Origin: Pseudorhodobacter turbinis
Lineage (GTDB): Bacteria > Pseudomonadota > Alphaproteobacteria > Rhodobacterales > Rhodobacteraceae
Reading direction: 5' to 3'
Assembly (NCBI RefSeq): GCF_005234135.1
Contig: NZ_CP039964.1
Coordinates: forward strand, 1,302,001-1,366,000
DNA: 64,000 nucleotides
Of this stretch, positions 44,570 through 53,094 are shown piece after piece. The position numbers were made by a program, and so were the translations under genes. Every line of letters starts with the position of its first letter. Within the stretch, counting starts at the first letter, position 1. The notes beneath the pieces are model-generated. The model worked only from the letters and a program-made list of their open reading frames with translations, searched no databases and was not told where the DNA came from.

Positions 44570-44691
44570 GATTCACTTCCTTTTGAAAAGGCTGCCATCA
44601 TTGACAGCGCATCGCGCCTTACCTGTTTGTCTTGATAAGGCCATAGTTATTTCTCACTATTCACAACACGTTAAATAAAGTCAGATGAAGA

Positions 44692-44880
44692 CTACGCAGC
44701 TGCATCTGGCTTTGAAATACAGATCGCACGCCGGAGGCGTTCTACGCGCCCTCCGTCATTTTCCCATCGGTCGAAACACTCCTTGTCTGATCGCGAAGCC
44801 GCGGCTTTCGCAGGGCTAGGCGGCTCAACCGTAAAGATGTGTGGAAACAGCTCTTGGAAGTCGGCTTTGCAAATCATCAT
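44692..44880 (-). CDS. Small hypothetical protein (62 residues)
   Basis: MMICKADFQELFPHIFTVEP at the start, a middle rich in Ala/Ser, then RLRRAICISKPDAAA. RBS AAGGAG lies seven bases before the ATG, and the next gene upstream on the strand is the DUF1127 gene. I do not recognise a family. Confidence 0.55.
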   Translation of the reverse strand: MMICKADFQELFPHIFTVEPPSPAKAAASRSDKECFDRWENDGGRVERLRRAICISKPDAAA

Positions 44881-44974
44881 CAGTCAGTCTCCTTAGCAAG
44901 TGGGGTTTTGGGCAAAATGGGCCAACGACGCGCTTTGCCGTATTGGCGGCACGGCGCTCCCTCAACGACAGCGA

Positions 44975-45256
44975 TCAGGTAGCCCGCCTGAAAGACTGAT
45001 CGATCTGCGCGTTTGCTTTTGGCGGCGCCAGCGGGATCATCTGAAGTTCACGCTCATCAAATCCCTTCACGATGCGCTCGATGTCACAGCGCTCAATACC
45101 AATGTCTTGGAGTATCCAGTTGTCCAGTGCGTTGAAGGCTGCAATCATTTTGCGCTGCTGCCATTTCCGAACTGAAAGGCCCATCCAGCGGCGGATCAAT
45201 CCGCCGTTCGCCCTGTGAACGGAGATCGCTTGTGGGTAAGATTGAACCGGATTCAT
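44975..45256 (-). CDS. DUF1127-family small protein
   Basis: A 93-residue protein with the DUF1127 core near the centre (KMIAAFNALDNWILQDIGIE, then RCDIERIVKG). I choose the ATG at 45256 because AAGGAG precedes it by eight bases; the longer frame has no ribosome site. DUF1127 proteins are Arg-rich, RNA-binding, stress-related proteins in alphaproteobacteria. This gene lies in a cluster of small genes (44438-45936). Confidence 0.82.
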   Translation of the reverse strand: MNPVQSYPQAISVHRANGGLIRRWMGLSVRKWQQRKMIAAFNALDNWILQDIGIERCDIERIVKGFDERELQMIPLAPPKANAQIDQSFRRAT

Positions 45257-45689
45257 GTCACGCTCCTTATGTAAAAGTAATGGATCCAGAATCGACGACA
45301 CCGACCCGTCCAAAGACCGGACAAGACACGTCTGGGCGGGGGCTAGCCGCAAGGCTTGCATCCATTCTGGTATGATCTGTAAGAGATCGGAATGACCCCC
45401 GAGGTAGGAACCGACGTCGCGCGCCGTCCCCGCTCGGGGTTACCGGCGGTTCAGTCTGTTTCCTGCGTAAAGCAGGAACCTCATATCAATACTGAACATC
45501 ATCATGCACCCAATATGCGGCTTGAGAGTGCGGCTTTCAATCCGTCTCGGCTTGCCTGCGACCTTTCGGCCCGAAAGCGCCCCAAGGTGGGCCATTTATG
45601 CGACAAACGGATAGGGTCGCCCGCATGCAGACGCCGCCAATTGACACAATCGTCATGCCTTCCTACATTGGAACCATGATAACTTATGC

Positions 45690-45825
45690 AGCTCATTTCC
45701 GGTTTCCTTTACTGAACCGCCTGCTTCCCCGGGCGGCATAGGCGCGTCTGCGCCTGACGACATCCCCGGGGCCTCCTCAAATTCTTGAAATGAGCGTGTG
45801 ACGTTGCGACGTCCGAGGAGTAGCA
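45690..45825 (+). ncRNA. Candidate structured leader before a small ORF
   Basis: Within about 70 bases there are three helices: CCGCC...GGGCGG, GGCGCgtctGCGCC, and CCCCGGGG, which could pair back to TTCCCCGGG of the first. A one-line peptide frame (ATGCAGCTCATT to TGA, 45686-45715) precedes the first helix. The ORF at 45826 follows a GAGGAG site. I cannot match it to a named RNA family. It could be a metal- or stress-sensing leader, or chance pairing in GC-rich DNA. Confidence 0.35.
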
Positions 45826-45936
45826 ATGACCAACATTAATTCATTCCGTTTGACAAACACCGCCCATAGCGGCCCGCCGATGAGACGCATGCCAACGTCC
45901 TCACTGGCGGTCTTCAAGACGACTCCTCCCACTTAA
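45826..45936 (+). CDS. Very small ORF (36 residues)
   Basis: MTNINSFRLTNTAHSGPPMR followed by 16 more residues, behind GAGGAGTAGCA. The ribosome site is good, but there is no recognised family. It is given only as a candidate because of the structured stretch upstream. Confidence 0.35.
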   Translation: MTNINSFRLTNTAHSGPPMRRMPTSSLAVFKTTPPT

Positions 45937-46052
45937 ACTACAGAAATTTTTGCACCATTCCACAGCCTGATCCTAGGATCGGGAACTTATCAACATGTCA
46001 TCGCTACAAGGGCATACCCCATGAACATCCAAATGTCTGAATCCCGAAAATC

Positions 46053-46445
46053 GTGATCCGTAAAGACGAGATCATCCATGTTAAAACGCTGACCGAAGGC
46101 GCCATGCTGCGCAACCCCGCATTGGCGGATCGCATGCTGGAAGAGCTTGGCCACGCAAGGACCGTCAAGTCGAACCCAGCACCCAAGAATGTCGTGTCGA
46201 TCGGCAACACCGTGACATACCGCGATGAAGCAACCGGCCAGACTAATACTGTAACACTGGTTTATCCCGAACATGCCGACATCTTGCGCAATCGGATTTC
46301 GATTATGACCCCGGTCGGTGTTGCGCTTTTTGGGCTATCTGTCGGGGCCGCCTCCTATTGCGATACGCGCAGCGATCAACGCCGTCTCTTAACTGTTATC
46401 GACGTGGTGCCGCCATCCGAGAACGAAAGCGACAATCCGTTATGA
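46053..46445 (+). CDS. Nucleoside diphosphate kinase regulator (Rnk/GreA-type)
   Basis: About 130 residues: MLRNPALADRMLEELGHART, VVSIGNTVTYRDEATGQT, VTLVYPEHADILRNRISIMT, then PVGVALFGLSVGA. This is the Rnk group that binds RNA polymerase through its GreA/GreB-like C-terminal domain. The start is a GTG (46053) without a clear ribosome site. An ATG at 46033 in another frame would fit better if one base were lost, so the start may be damaged. The C-terminal remnant of a second such protein lies at 48961-49120. Confidence 0.75.
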   Translation: MIRKDEIIHVKTLTEGAMLRNPALADRMLEELGHARTVKSNPAPKNVVSIGNTVTYRDEATGQTNTVTLVYPEHADILRNRISIMTPVGVALFGLSVGAASYCDTRSDQRRLLTVIDVVPPSENESDNPL

Positions 46446-46585
46446 GCCCACCACGAACATCTACCCCCACCCGACCTCCTTAACCCCGACCAAGCAAACC
46501 AGCGTTGTCATCCTCACTGGCGGGTTTGTTCGGGGCAATATCAAACATCTTTTGCATCCAACAATCACATCCCGGAGTAAGGCCA

Positions 46586-46819
46586 ATGCCACCACAATTC
46601 GCCCGCAGTTACTGTGCCTCTTGTCACCAAGCGCTTCCCAGATCGGCCTCTTTTCGATGCCCCTTCTGCCGTGAGAGTATTCAGTCGGCAAACCTGTCCT
46701 TTGGCCAGATCTGCCATCTGTGCAGGGATCCGATACCACGCGCACATGCAGGAAAGTGCCCATGTACCGCTGCCGCAAACCTCAATCATGCAGGCACCCG
46801 TGAAAGGAGCCGGAAATGA
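46586..46819 (+). CDS. Small Cys-rich (zinc-ribbon-like) protein
   Basis: A 77-residue protein with paired cysteines: YCASC, RCPFC, ICHLC and KCPC. Two pairs would make one zinc ribbon and four pairs two. RBS GGAGTAAGG precedes the ATG. Its stop overlaps the MscS ATG (ATGA), which speaks for a real gene coupled to the channel. I do not know the family. Confidence 0.55.
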   Translation: MPPQFARSYCASCHQALPRSASFRCPFCRESIQSANLSFGQICHLCRDPIPRAHAGKCPCTAAANLNHAGTRERSRK

Positions 46820-47748
46820 CCGCGCAACAACATGCACGCCGCCTCGTGTGGCCAACCGCCCTTGTCATTTTGACGCTTGGGTTGATCCTATTTCTCTTTT
46901 ACGCTGATATCAGCGCCCTTGTCGAAGACGATGAAACCTTACTGCTAGGGGTCACAGGACTGGCCTATTTTGCCGCGGCATGGTTTGCGAGCAGGCTTTT
47001 GGCGCTTGCGCTTGATCAAGCAACGGCGCGTCGGCGGCCCTACCCACGACTGCTCAAAGATTTGATTGCCGTAATGCTATTTTTGTTCGCTTTTGCAGCG
47101 ACGGTGGCCTTGTTTATGGGACAAGGCGCAACCGGCGCACTTGCAGGATCAGGTCTGGTTATTGCAATGCTGGGGTTCGCCATACGAAACGTTGTGGCCG
47201 ACACGCTGTCGGGGATTGCCCTTGGTGTCGAGGGCCCTTTCCGCATTGGCGATTGGGTGGATATCGACGGGCTAGCGCGCGGTAAAGTCGTTGAGATTGG
47301 CTGGAGAACCACCCGCGTTCTGACCCGTGATCAAACTTACCTCATCATTCCCAACAGTGAAATCGCACGCCAGCGCATCACCAACTATTCCGCCCCAAAG
47401 CCGCAATATCGCGCACAAGTCTCTATCATGCTTGACCATGTCATACCGATTGAACTGGCAAAAAGGGTAATGCTAGACGCCGTCAAAGAAGCCAAGCTGA
47501 TCCAGCAAGATCCGTCCCCAGATGTGCGCGTTCTTTCATATGATGAAGGCGGTATCGTCTATGGGCTGCGCTATTGGCTGACACGTTTCGACCGAGATAT
47601 AGACTGCCGCGACGAAGTCTATAGTTTGATCGACAGCGCTTTGCGCAAAATTGGCAACACGGTGCCACACCGGCGCATTGAGTTGATCGCAGCCGAAGCA
47701 CGGGATTTCGACAACATTGAGGGATTGGACCTCATCAAATCACCATGA
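46816..47748 (+). CDS. Small-conductance mechanosensitive channel (MscS family)
   Basis: A 310-residue protein. There are three membrane segments in the first 125 residues, a pore-lining TM3 (GLVIAMLGFAIRNVVADTLS) rich in Ala/Gly, then GVEGPFRIGDWVDIDG and TYLIIPNSEIARQRITNY of the beta domain, and the typical C-terminal alpha/beta domain. It relieves turgor on osmotic downshock. It overlaps the Cys-rich gene upstream. Confidence 0.92.
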   Translation: MTAQQHARRLVWPTALVILTLGLILFLFYADISALVEDDETLLLGVTGLAYFAAAWFASRLLALALDQATARRRPYPRLLKDLIAVMLFLFAFAATVALFMGQGATGALAGSGLVIAMLGFAIRNVVADTLSGIALGVEGPFRIGDWVDIDGLARGKVVEIGWRTTRVLTRDQTYLIIPNSEIARQRITNYSAPKPQYRAQVSIMLDHVIPIELAKRVMLDAVKEAKLIQQDPSPDVRVLSYDEGGIVYGLRYWLTRFDRDIDCRDEVYSLIDSALRKIGNTVPHRRIELIAAEARDFDNIEGLDLIKSP

Positions 47749-47868
47749 GCCAAGTAGGCTGATCATTGGGCTGCCTGGTTGTTCGCAAATGCGAGCGTCG
47801 CTCCGCCTAGAGGGTGGCGGGATTTGGAATGAAACCGTCACATACTTCACAATAAGGAACTGACCATT

Positions 47869-48654
47869 ATGCCTACTGATCTGGCCATCGAACTTTTGGT
47901 TCGCGTTCTTTCAACGGCGGGCATCGTCATTGGCATTACGTTGGCGGTTGAGCGGCTTGGCCCGAAGATCGGCGGCGCGCTTGCAGGCTTGCCGATCGTT
48001 ATCGGTCCAGCTTTTTTCTTTATTGTGCGCGACCACAGTGTTGCATTCAGTGCCAATGCGGCGGCCGCTTCCCTGATATCTCTGACTGCGACACAGGCAT
48101 TTTTAATAGGGTATATCGCTGTTGCGGCCAAATCCCGTGCGGCCATTTTCGCGGCCACACTGGCGTGGGTGGTGTGCGCTTGGGTTTTATCCTGGATTCC
48201 ACCATCACCATGGACCGGATTGCTGATTTTCCTGCCTGCAATGATCGCCGTTCGCTTTTGTTCGCGGCGGTTCCTGCGCCCCTTCACGCCAGGCCGCGCC
48301 AGAGGCACGTTGACCTTATTGGTTGTACGAGGCGTGGCAGCAGGCCTGCTCGTAGCGGGGGTCACTGCAGCTTCATGGCGGCTGGGATCTGTATGGGCAG
48401 GGTTGCTTATTTCATATCCCATCGGCCTAACCGTCATTGCGATGACCATTCATCACCGCTCCGGCGCGGCTATGGTAATATCGACCTTGCGAGCTGTTAT
48501 ACTGGGGGTTCTCAGCCCTGTTGCGTTCACGTTTGTGCTTGCAGTTCTGCTAGAACCCTTGGGGGCAGTCCTATCGTTCTTCCTAGCACTCATTGCTGGT
48601 GTTCTCGCCACCGCTGGGTTGATTAACGTGCAACGGACTGGCGCCAGCGCCTAA
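47869..48654 (+). CDS. Polytopic membrane protein of unknown function
   Basis: A 261-residue protein with about eight hydrophobic segments. The N-terminus is MPTDLAIELLVRVLSTAG. Conserved-looking loops are LGPKIGGALAGLPIVIGPAF and WAGLLISYPIGLTVIAMTIH, repeated in plan as two halves, suggestive of an inverted- or direct-repeat transporter. No family recognised. It follows the MscS gene after about 120 bases with its own ribosome site (AAGGAA). Confidence 0.75.
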   Translation: MPTDLAIELLVRVLSTAGIVIGITLAVERLGPKIGGALAGLPIVIGPAFFFIVRDHSVAFSANAAAASLISLTATQAFLIGYIAVAAKSRAAIFAATLAWVVCAWVLSWIPPSPWTGLLIFLPAMIAVRFCSRRFLRPFTPGRARGTLTLLVVRGVAAGLLVAGVTAASWRLGSVWAGLLISYPIGLTVIAMTIHHRSGAAMVISTLRAVILGVLSPVAFTFVLAVLLEPLGAVLSFFLALIAGVLATAGLINVQRTGASA

Positions 48655-48733
48655 CTCTGACGCAACCTCTGGTCGTGCCCCGTTTTAGTTCCTGTCTCTT
48701 TCGAGCAATGTTTGCTATGAAAGTGATTAAGAA

Positions 48734-48880
48734 TGGCACCGAGATACACAGACGCGTTTCGGCGTGATGCAGTGCGGTTACAAGTCGCCTACCACGACCG
48801 TAAGTTTCATCAGATTTGGGCGTGGGTCTTTCGACTTTGAACAAATGGGTTCAGAAGCATCCGTTGGCTGGAAGGCGTGT
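48734..48880 (+). pseudogene. IS3-type OrfA remnant
   Basis: MAPRYTDAFRRDAVRLQVA is the usual beginning. After a frameshift follows DLGVGLSTLNKWVQKH, the end of the HTH. Nothing further of the element can be read before 48960. Confidence 0.65.
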
Positions 48881-48960
48881 TTACACGCCGAGAAGGGGGC
48901 AGCGGATGAGCGATCGTCATTCTCAAGGGGGCTGATTTGAGGAAATTGATGGATGAGGGC

Positions 48961-49120
48961 CTAGAGGTGAAGGTCACCAAAGGATTCCGGTTGGTAGATC
49001 ACCTTCTCGATGCGGATCCGGCGCGTGCGATCTCTGACCACCCAATCGATAGCGTCGCCTTCCTGATAGCCCAAAAATCGCCGTACCGACATCGGAGAGA
49101 ACTGAGAGCTTTCCCGCACC
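48961..49120 (-). pseudogene. C-terminal remnant of an Rnk/GreA-type regulator
   Basis: On the minus strand: LSVLSDVGTAI, then after a frame change GYQEGDAIDWVVRDRTRRIR and IEKVIYQPESFGDLHL with stop. This is the end of an Rnk-like protein, different in sequence from 46053. It is joined at its 5' side to IS256 sequence. Confidence 0.65.
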
Positions 49121-49186
49121 GCAATCCGTCAGTGCGTCCGTCACCCCGTCTCGACGCGCAAATTCAACAATGTTAGTCGTTTCCAT
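49121..49186 (-). pseudogene. IS256-type transposase N-terminal scrap
   Basis: METTNIVEFARRDGVTDALT is the beginning of a common IS256-family transposase. It passes directly into the Rnk remnant, so this is a recombination joint. Confidence 0.55.
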
Positions 49187-49372
49187 GGTGGTGTATCTCC
49201 TTTGGTTGGGCTGCTGTCTCTCAACAACAAAGCAACCAGATACGCCGCCAACCTTCAAACCGCCCAAACACCAGATTCAGTCACAGCTCCTCAATGAGCG
49301 GTCGCAGATCATTTGGGTAAAGGACCGGCTGGTGCTCAGTCGTGGCGACTACGTTTCGAAAATGTTAATGGA

Positions 49373-49690
49373 TCATGACTGGTGGCAAAGCCGAAACGCG
49401 TCATAGATCGCGGTGTGGATGTTCCGGCTGGCCTGAGCATCGCCAATTCGGTGCAGCTCGTACCCTAATTGCCCGCGAGGCTGCGGCGTGTTCGCGATCA
49501 GCGACTTGATATCGGTAACGCCGCCATTCCCGGCCACCTCGCGCAACGCGTTGAACAACTCGTTGTCCGGGACCGTTCCCATATCGACGATTACCTGATC
49601 GACCGTCAGTTCGGTGTGTTGACGCGTCAGTTCATTGATAAGCGTCGCGACCAGCTTATTTGACCCACGCGCAATGGAAACCAACCGCAT
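49373..49690 (-). pseudogene. C-terminal remnant of an NAD(P)/FAD oxidoreductase (old yellow enzyme-type)
   Basis: Reads LTVDQVIVDMGTVPDNELFN, then YELHRIGDAQASRNIHTAIY and DAFRLCHQS with stop. Ending on GDA..SRN..AAI.DA.R is typical of the FAD/NAD domain of dienoyl-CoA reductase or trimethylamine dehydrogenase-like proteins. The large N-terminal barrel is missing; the joint to the next gene lies near 49690. Confidence 0.7.
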
Positions 49691-50147
49691 GTCCGTACAG
49701 CCCAAGCGCCGCCCTTGTCTGGTGCTCGACGTCTTCGACATAAACGGCACCAACTTCGTCGAACTTGCCTACGGGACTTCGTCCCCCACAAAAGCCAACC
49801 GCGGCTATGAGGTCCGGGTCAACCAGACGGCTTCTTGCCACGCCGCAGGCCTTGATCGCCCCTCACGCTTTGTTTGCGCACGCCGCGTCATCGTCAGCGT
49901 GAACCATCCTGGCTTCGATGGCGGTGATAATCGCGGCACACTCATCGGTCGCCTTGATCCACCGCTGATCGAGCGCATGAACGATGTGCGCGCGCGCATT
50001 CATGCAGAAGCAGACATCCACGCCGAGGCCCTGCGGGAGCATAGAGAAGAACAAGAGCGCTGGCAGCGCGAAGAGCACGGTTTCCTTTTGCGGAACCGCG
50101 CATCTCGCGAAGCCACCCCACCCAAACTTAAAGGAGGTCTTTCATGA
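49689..50147 (+). CDS. PemK/MazF-like growth-inhibitor protein, possibly 5'-truncated
   Basis: About 152 residues. KRRPCLVLDVFDINGTNFVE at the start and VELAYGTSSPTKANRGYEVR match PemK-like proteins of the MazF fold (RNA-cleaving toxins or derived proteins). The usual first 20 residues before KxRPC are missing, as the ATG at 49689 sits right at the joint to the oxidoreductase remnant. The C-terminus is a charged helix (REEQERWQREEHG). It overlaps the next gene by ATGA. Confidence 0.6.
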   Translation: MSVQPKRRPCLVLDVFDINGTNFVELAYGTSSPTKANRGYEVRVNQTASCHAAGLDRPSRFVCARRVIVSVNHPGFDGGDNRGTLIGRLDPPLIERMNDVRARIHAEADIHAEALREHREEQERWQREEHGFLLRNRASREATPPKLKGGLS

Positions 50148-50587
50148 CCCAACTTCTTCCCATCACTTACGACAACATCGACGCCCTGGCGGCATCAGCC
50201 TTTGCCAAGTCGCGTGACTGCCTCACCGCAATCCAGCAGGACATCTTGCACAACATCCACCCAAAGGAACGCGTCGGGTTTCAGCGGCTTGTCGATGCGA
50301 TTGAGAACCGCAAAATCTTCACCCAAGCGATGGTGGACGAACTCGATGTGCAGATCGACGTTCTGTCGCGCCATATCGAAGGTGGCACGACAGTGATCTC
50401 ACATGTGGACTACGACGAATGCAATGTGTCAGCCCCCGCCTGCTGGAATGAGGCGCGCCAGACGCAACAAGCGCAGGACTGCGCGCGGGCATTTTTTATC
50501 CTGCTGGATTTGCACGAGACACTGATGGCTGTGCACGACCTTATGCACGCCGAGACTGCTTTATCAGAGCTGCGCCAAACGCTCTGA
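50144..50587 (+). CDS. Hypothetical protein coupled to the PemK-like gene
   Basis: A 147-residue, mainly helical protein. It starts MTQLLPITYDNIDALAASAF, contains CNVSAPACWNEARQTQQAQD, and ends AETALSELRQTL. No family recognised. Translation is probably coupled to the preceding gene. An antitoxin role is possible by position, but such an order (toxin first) is not usual. Confidence 0.6.
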   Translation: MTQLLPITYDNIDALAASAFAKSRDCLTAIQQDILHNIHPKERVGFQRLVDAIENRKIFTQAMVDELDVQIDVLSRHIEGGTTVISHVDYDECNVSAPACWNEARQTQQAQDCARAFFILLDLHETLMAVHDLMHAETALSELRQTL

Positions 50588-50681
50588 CCTCCCGAGACAC
50601 GCAGGATTAGACATCCTGCGTCAGGGCGCGCCGGTCCCCCACCTTCTGCTGCTACAGATATCGGCCGCCCGCAAAACAAAA

Positions 50682-50712
50682 ACGCCCGCACAGATCAACT
50701 CTGTGCGGGCGT
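50682..50712 (-). terminator. Strong stem-loop with T run on the minus side
   Basis: ACGCCCGCACAG/CTGTGCGGGCGT, perfect 12-base arms, loop of seven. The T run (TTTTTGTTTT) follows on the minus strand, so it would end transcripts coming from the right. No minus-strand gene is apparent there, so it may have been separated from its gene by rearrangement. Confidence 0.75.
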
Positions 50713-50787
50713 AAACGACCAACCGTAGCAGGCCAGTGTTCTCATCGTGTTGTTGGTTTTCGGTGTCCACAACCGAAAGAGAAGCAC

Positions 50788-51000
50788 ATGACCCTCACAA
50801 ATCTGATCGACCTGATTGCCGAAGTCGCCGCCAAGCGGGCCACCCAGAAGGACGGAACGAAGGAAGAAACACCGAACGCAGTGACATGGATAATAGAGGC
50901 AATCCTGGCCGGACTAAGGCGCCTGCCTCCATACTTTGCTCAAATTGAATTTGTATTTCTTCCGCACCTGCCGCAGCTTCATGACACAAGGAGAATCTGA
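50788..51000 (+). CDS. Small protein ahead of the recombinase
   Basis: A 70-residue protein, MTLTNLIDLIAEVAAKRATQ at the start and LPPYFAQIEFVFLPHLPQLH near the end. Its stop codon (TGA) directly precedes the recombinase ATG, so the two are co-translated. No family recognised; it might be a directionality or accessory factor. Confidence 0.5.
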   Translation: MTLTNLIDLIAEVAAKRATQKDGTKEETPNAVTWIIEAILAGLRRLPPYFAQIEFVFLPHLPQLHDTRRI

Positions 51001-52716
51001 ATGACTGATAAGCCCCGCGTGGCAATCTATGCGCGCTACTCCTCGGACATGCAAAACCCCAAGTCTGTCGATGATCAGTTCAGCGAATGCCGCAAACACG
51101 CAGAACGCAACGGGTATGAAGTGGTCAAAGAATACGCCGACGCCAAGATGTCTGGCGCCCTGCGGGACCGGCCCGGGTTTCAGGCGCTTCTGGACGCAGT
51201 TCACGCACGCTCCTTTGATATTGTTCTGTTCGAACACGTCGATCGCCTTGGCCGTGATCTTGAACGGGCCTCGAACTTCTACAAGGCCGCGACCTTCGCA
51301 GACATTGAACTTCACCAACTGGGCAAAGGCAAACTCGGCCTGCTCGACATCGGCATTATGTCCACGATGGCACAGATATTTCTTGAAGACCTCGCCCTCA
51401 AAACACGGCGCGGTCTGCGCGGAAAGTTTGAACGCGGCCAAAGCGCAGGCGGCAAATCTTACGGCTATGCCCTCCGCATCGGACAAGATGGTCTGGTTCA
51501 AAAAGGTCACGTCGATATTGACGACAACGAAGCCGCCATCGTGCGCCGCATCTTCACTGAATACGCGTCCGGCGTGTCACCACTCAAGATCGCGGCACAG
51601 CTGAATGCAGACGGCATCCCGTCTCCTGCCGCCAACACCAAACGCGCGACCAGCGGCCACTGGAAGCAAAACACAATCAACGGCAACCCCACCCGCGGCA
51701 CCGGCATCTTAAATAATGAGCTTTATGTCGGGCGTCGGGTCTGGAACAGGCTGCGCTATTCTAAACACCCCGACACAGGGGAGCGCGTTTCACGTCTCAA
51801 CGCCGTCGAAGACTGGGAGATCCAAGACGCGCCCGACCTGCGCATCATCGACCAAGATCTCTGGGATGCCGTCAAAGCCGTGCAAGCGGGACACAGAAAG
51901 GTGCGCAGCGCCAAACCGGCCACGGACAAGAAAGGCCTCTCGGTCGGGCAATCATTTCGGCGGCGTAAATACTTGCTGTCCGGTTTGATGAGCTGCGGCC
52001 AATGCGGCGGTAATCTTACCGTGGCAGGCAGCGGCAAAGCGCGCCGCTACTACTGCGCCAACGCCAAAGAGAAAGGCGCTTCTGTCTGCACCGGAATGCG
52101 TGGCCTCAAGGAGCACGATGCGGCCACCTCAATTCTCTCGGGCCTCAAGTTTGGCTTGATGCAGGATGAGGCTTATGCAGATTTTCGGGAAAAGTTTCTG
52201 GCTCGCAAAAAGGCGGAAGACGAAGAGAACGGCAAAGTGCTCAAATTGCACGACCGCAACATTCACCAGATGGAGACGAAGATCGCTAACATCGTGCGAT
52301 CAGTCGAGGATGGCGATGGCCTGGCTTCATTCAAACAGCGCCTTAAAGAGTTGGAAGCTGATCTCCAAGCAACGCGCGCCAAACGCGAGGCCATCAAACC
52401 TGAACCAGTCACGCTCCCGGCGGACCTCCCTGCCCTCTACAGAGCGCACATAGATGATCTTGCGGCAACCCTGTCAAATGAGGCCGTAACGGGACGCGCA
52501 AGCGACGAGCTACACCAAATGATCGACACGGTTGTTGTGAACTGGAACGCGGAGGCCAAGCATCACGAGCTTGAGCTGCGCGGTAAGCTCTTGGAGATGC
52601 TGAACAAAGCAAAACCCGCCGGAGAGGCGGGTTTGGGTAAAGTCGAAAGTTCGCTAAAGTTGGTTGCGGGGGGCCGCAACCGCCGTAATCTACCTGCGCT
52701 AAGGTGTGGGATATAG
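51001..52716 (+). CDS. Large serine recombinase
   Basis: A 571-residue site-specific recombinase. The N-terminal catalytic domain starts VAIYARYSSDMQNPKSVDDQ with nucleophile Ser14, followed by LFEHVDRLGRDLE. The recombinase domain is at about 165-280 (SYGYALRIGQDG, ILNNELYVGRRVWNRLRY). The zinc ribbon is at 330-365 (LMSCGQCGGNLTVAG, YYCANA). A coiled coil follows, then a C-terminal tail. All parts are present, so it should be able to integrate or excise DNA. From codon 343 onward its sequence is repeated, about 98-99% identical, at 60741. RBS AAGGAG precedes the ATG. Confidence 0.93.
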   Translation: MTDKPRVAIYARYSSDMQNPKSVDDQFSECRKHAERNGYEVVKEYADAKMSGALRDRPGFQALLDAVHARSFDIVLFEHVDRLGRDLERASNFYKAATFADIELHQLGKGKLGLLDIGIMSTMAQIFLEDLALKTRRGLRGKFERGQSAGGKSYGYALRIGQDGLVQKGHVDIDDNEAAIVRRIFTEYASGVSPLKIAAQLNADGIPSPAANTKRATSGHWKQNTINGNPTRGTGILNNELYVGRRVWNRLRYSKHPDTGERVSRLNAVEDWEIQDAPDLRIIDQDLWDAVKAVQAGHRKVRSAKPATDKKGLSVGQSFRRRKYLLSGLMSCGQCGGNLTVAGSGKARRYYCANAKEKGASVCTGMRGLKEHDAATSILSGLKFGLMQDEAYADFREKFLARKKAEDEENGKVLKLHDRNIHQMETKIANIVRSVEDGDGLASFKQRLKELEADLQATRAKREAIKPEPVTLPADLPALYRAHIDDLAATLSNEAVTGRASDELHQMIDTVVVNWNAEAKHHELELRGKLLEMLNKAKPAGEAGLGKVESSLKLVAGGRNRRNLPALRCGI

Positions 52717-52730
52717 TCAAACTGCCCACA
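52027..52730 (+). repeat. Long direct repeat, left copy (recombinase 3' part)
   Basis: About 700 bases, from GGCAGCGGCAAAGCG in the zinc-ribbon region through the stop at 52716 to GTCAAACTGCC. The other copy is at 60741-61443, same orientation, with roughly ten base differences that I could count. Weaker similarity (GCGGTAGGGA-CGGA) continues beyond the end in both. Confidence 0.9.
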
Positions 52731-53094
52731 CTTTGCCGCGGCGGTAGGGAACGGATCCGTCTTGTTTTATATGTAAACTATTGAAAGATATGGGCATCGT
52801 GTCGTTCATGCTTGCGGGGCAGCCACAGTTTGATGCCACACTTTATAGGGGTCTCACGGACATGCGACAATGGAAGAAATGATGGGCGAAGCTGCCCTTC
52901 GCGCTGTCGCAACCTGAGAACGGGGGCGATTAGAACGATCAAAATAACGTTGCCGTCATCTACCGCATTGCGGGCCCGCCTTACGTAAACCCAGGGGGAG
53001 CAAACGAGGCTGAAGGCTTGACTTGGGTGATGCAGCCGCCAGAGCGGCAGAAGTGTATGTGCCTTCCGGCATTCCTCGGTGCAGCTGGTCCATG
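52731..53094. other. Gap between recombinase and hipA
   Basis: No gene recognised on either strand. GCGGTAGGGAACGGATCCG at 52740 resembles the text after the second recombinase copy (GCGGTAGGGATCGGAG) and might be part of an attachment site. Confidence 0.45.
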
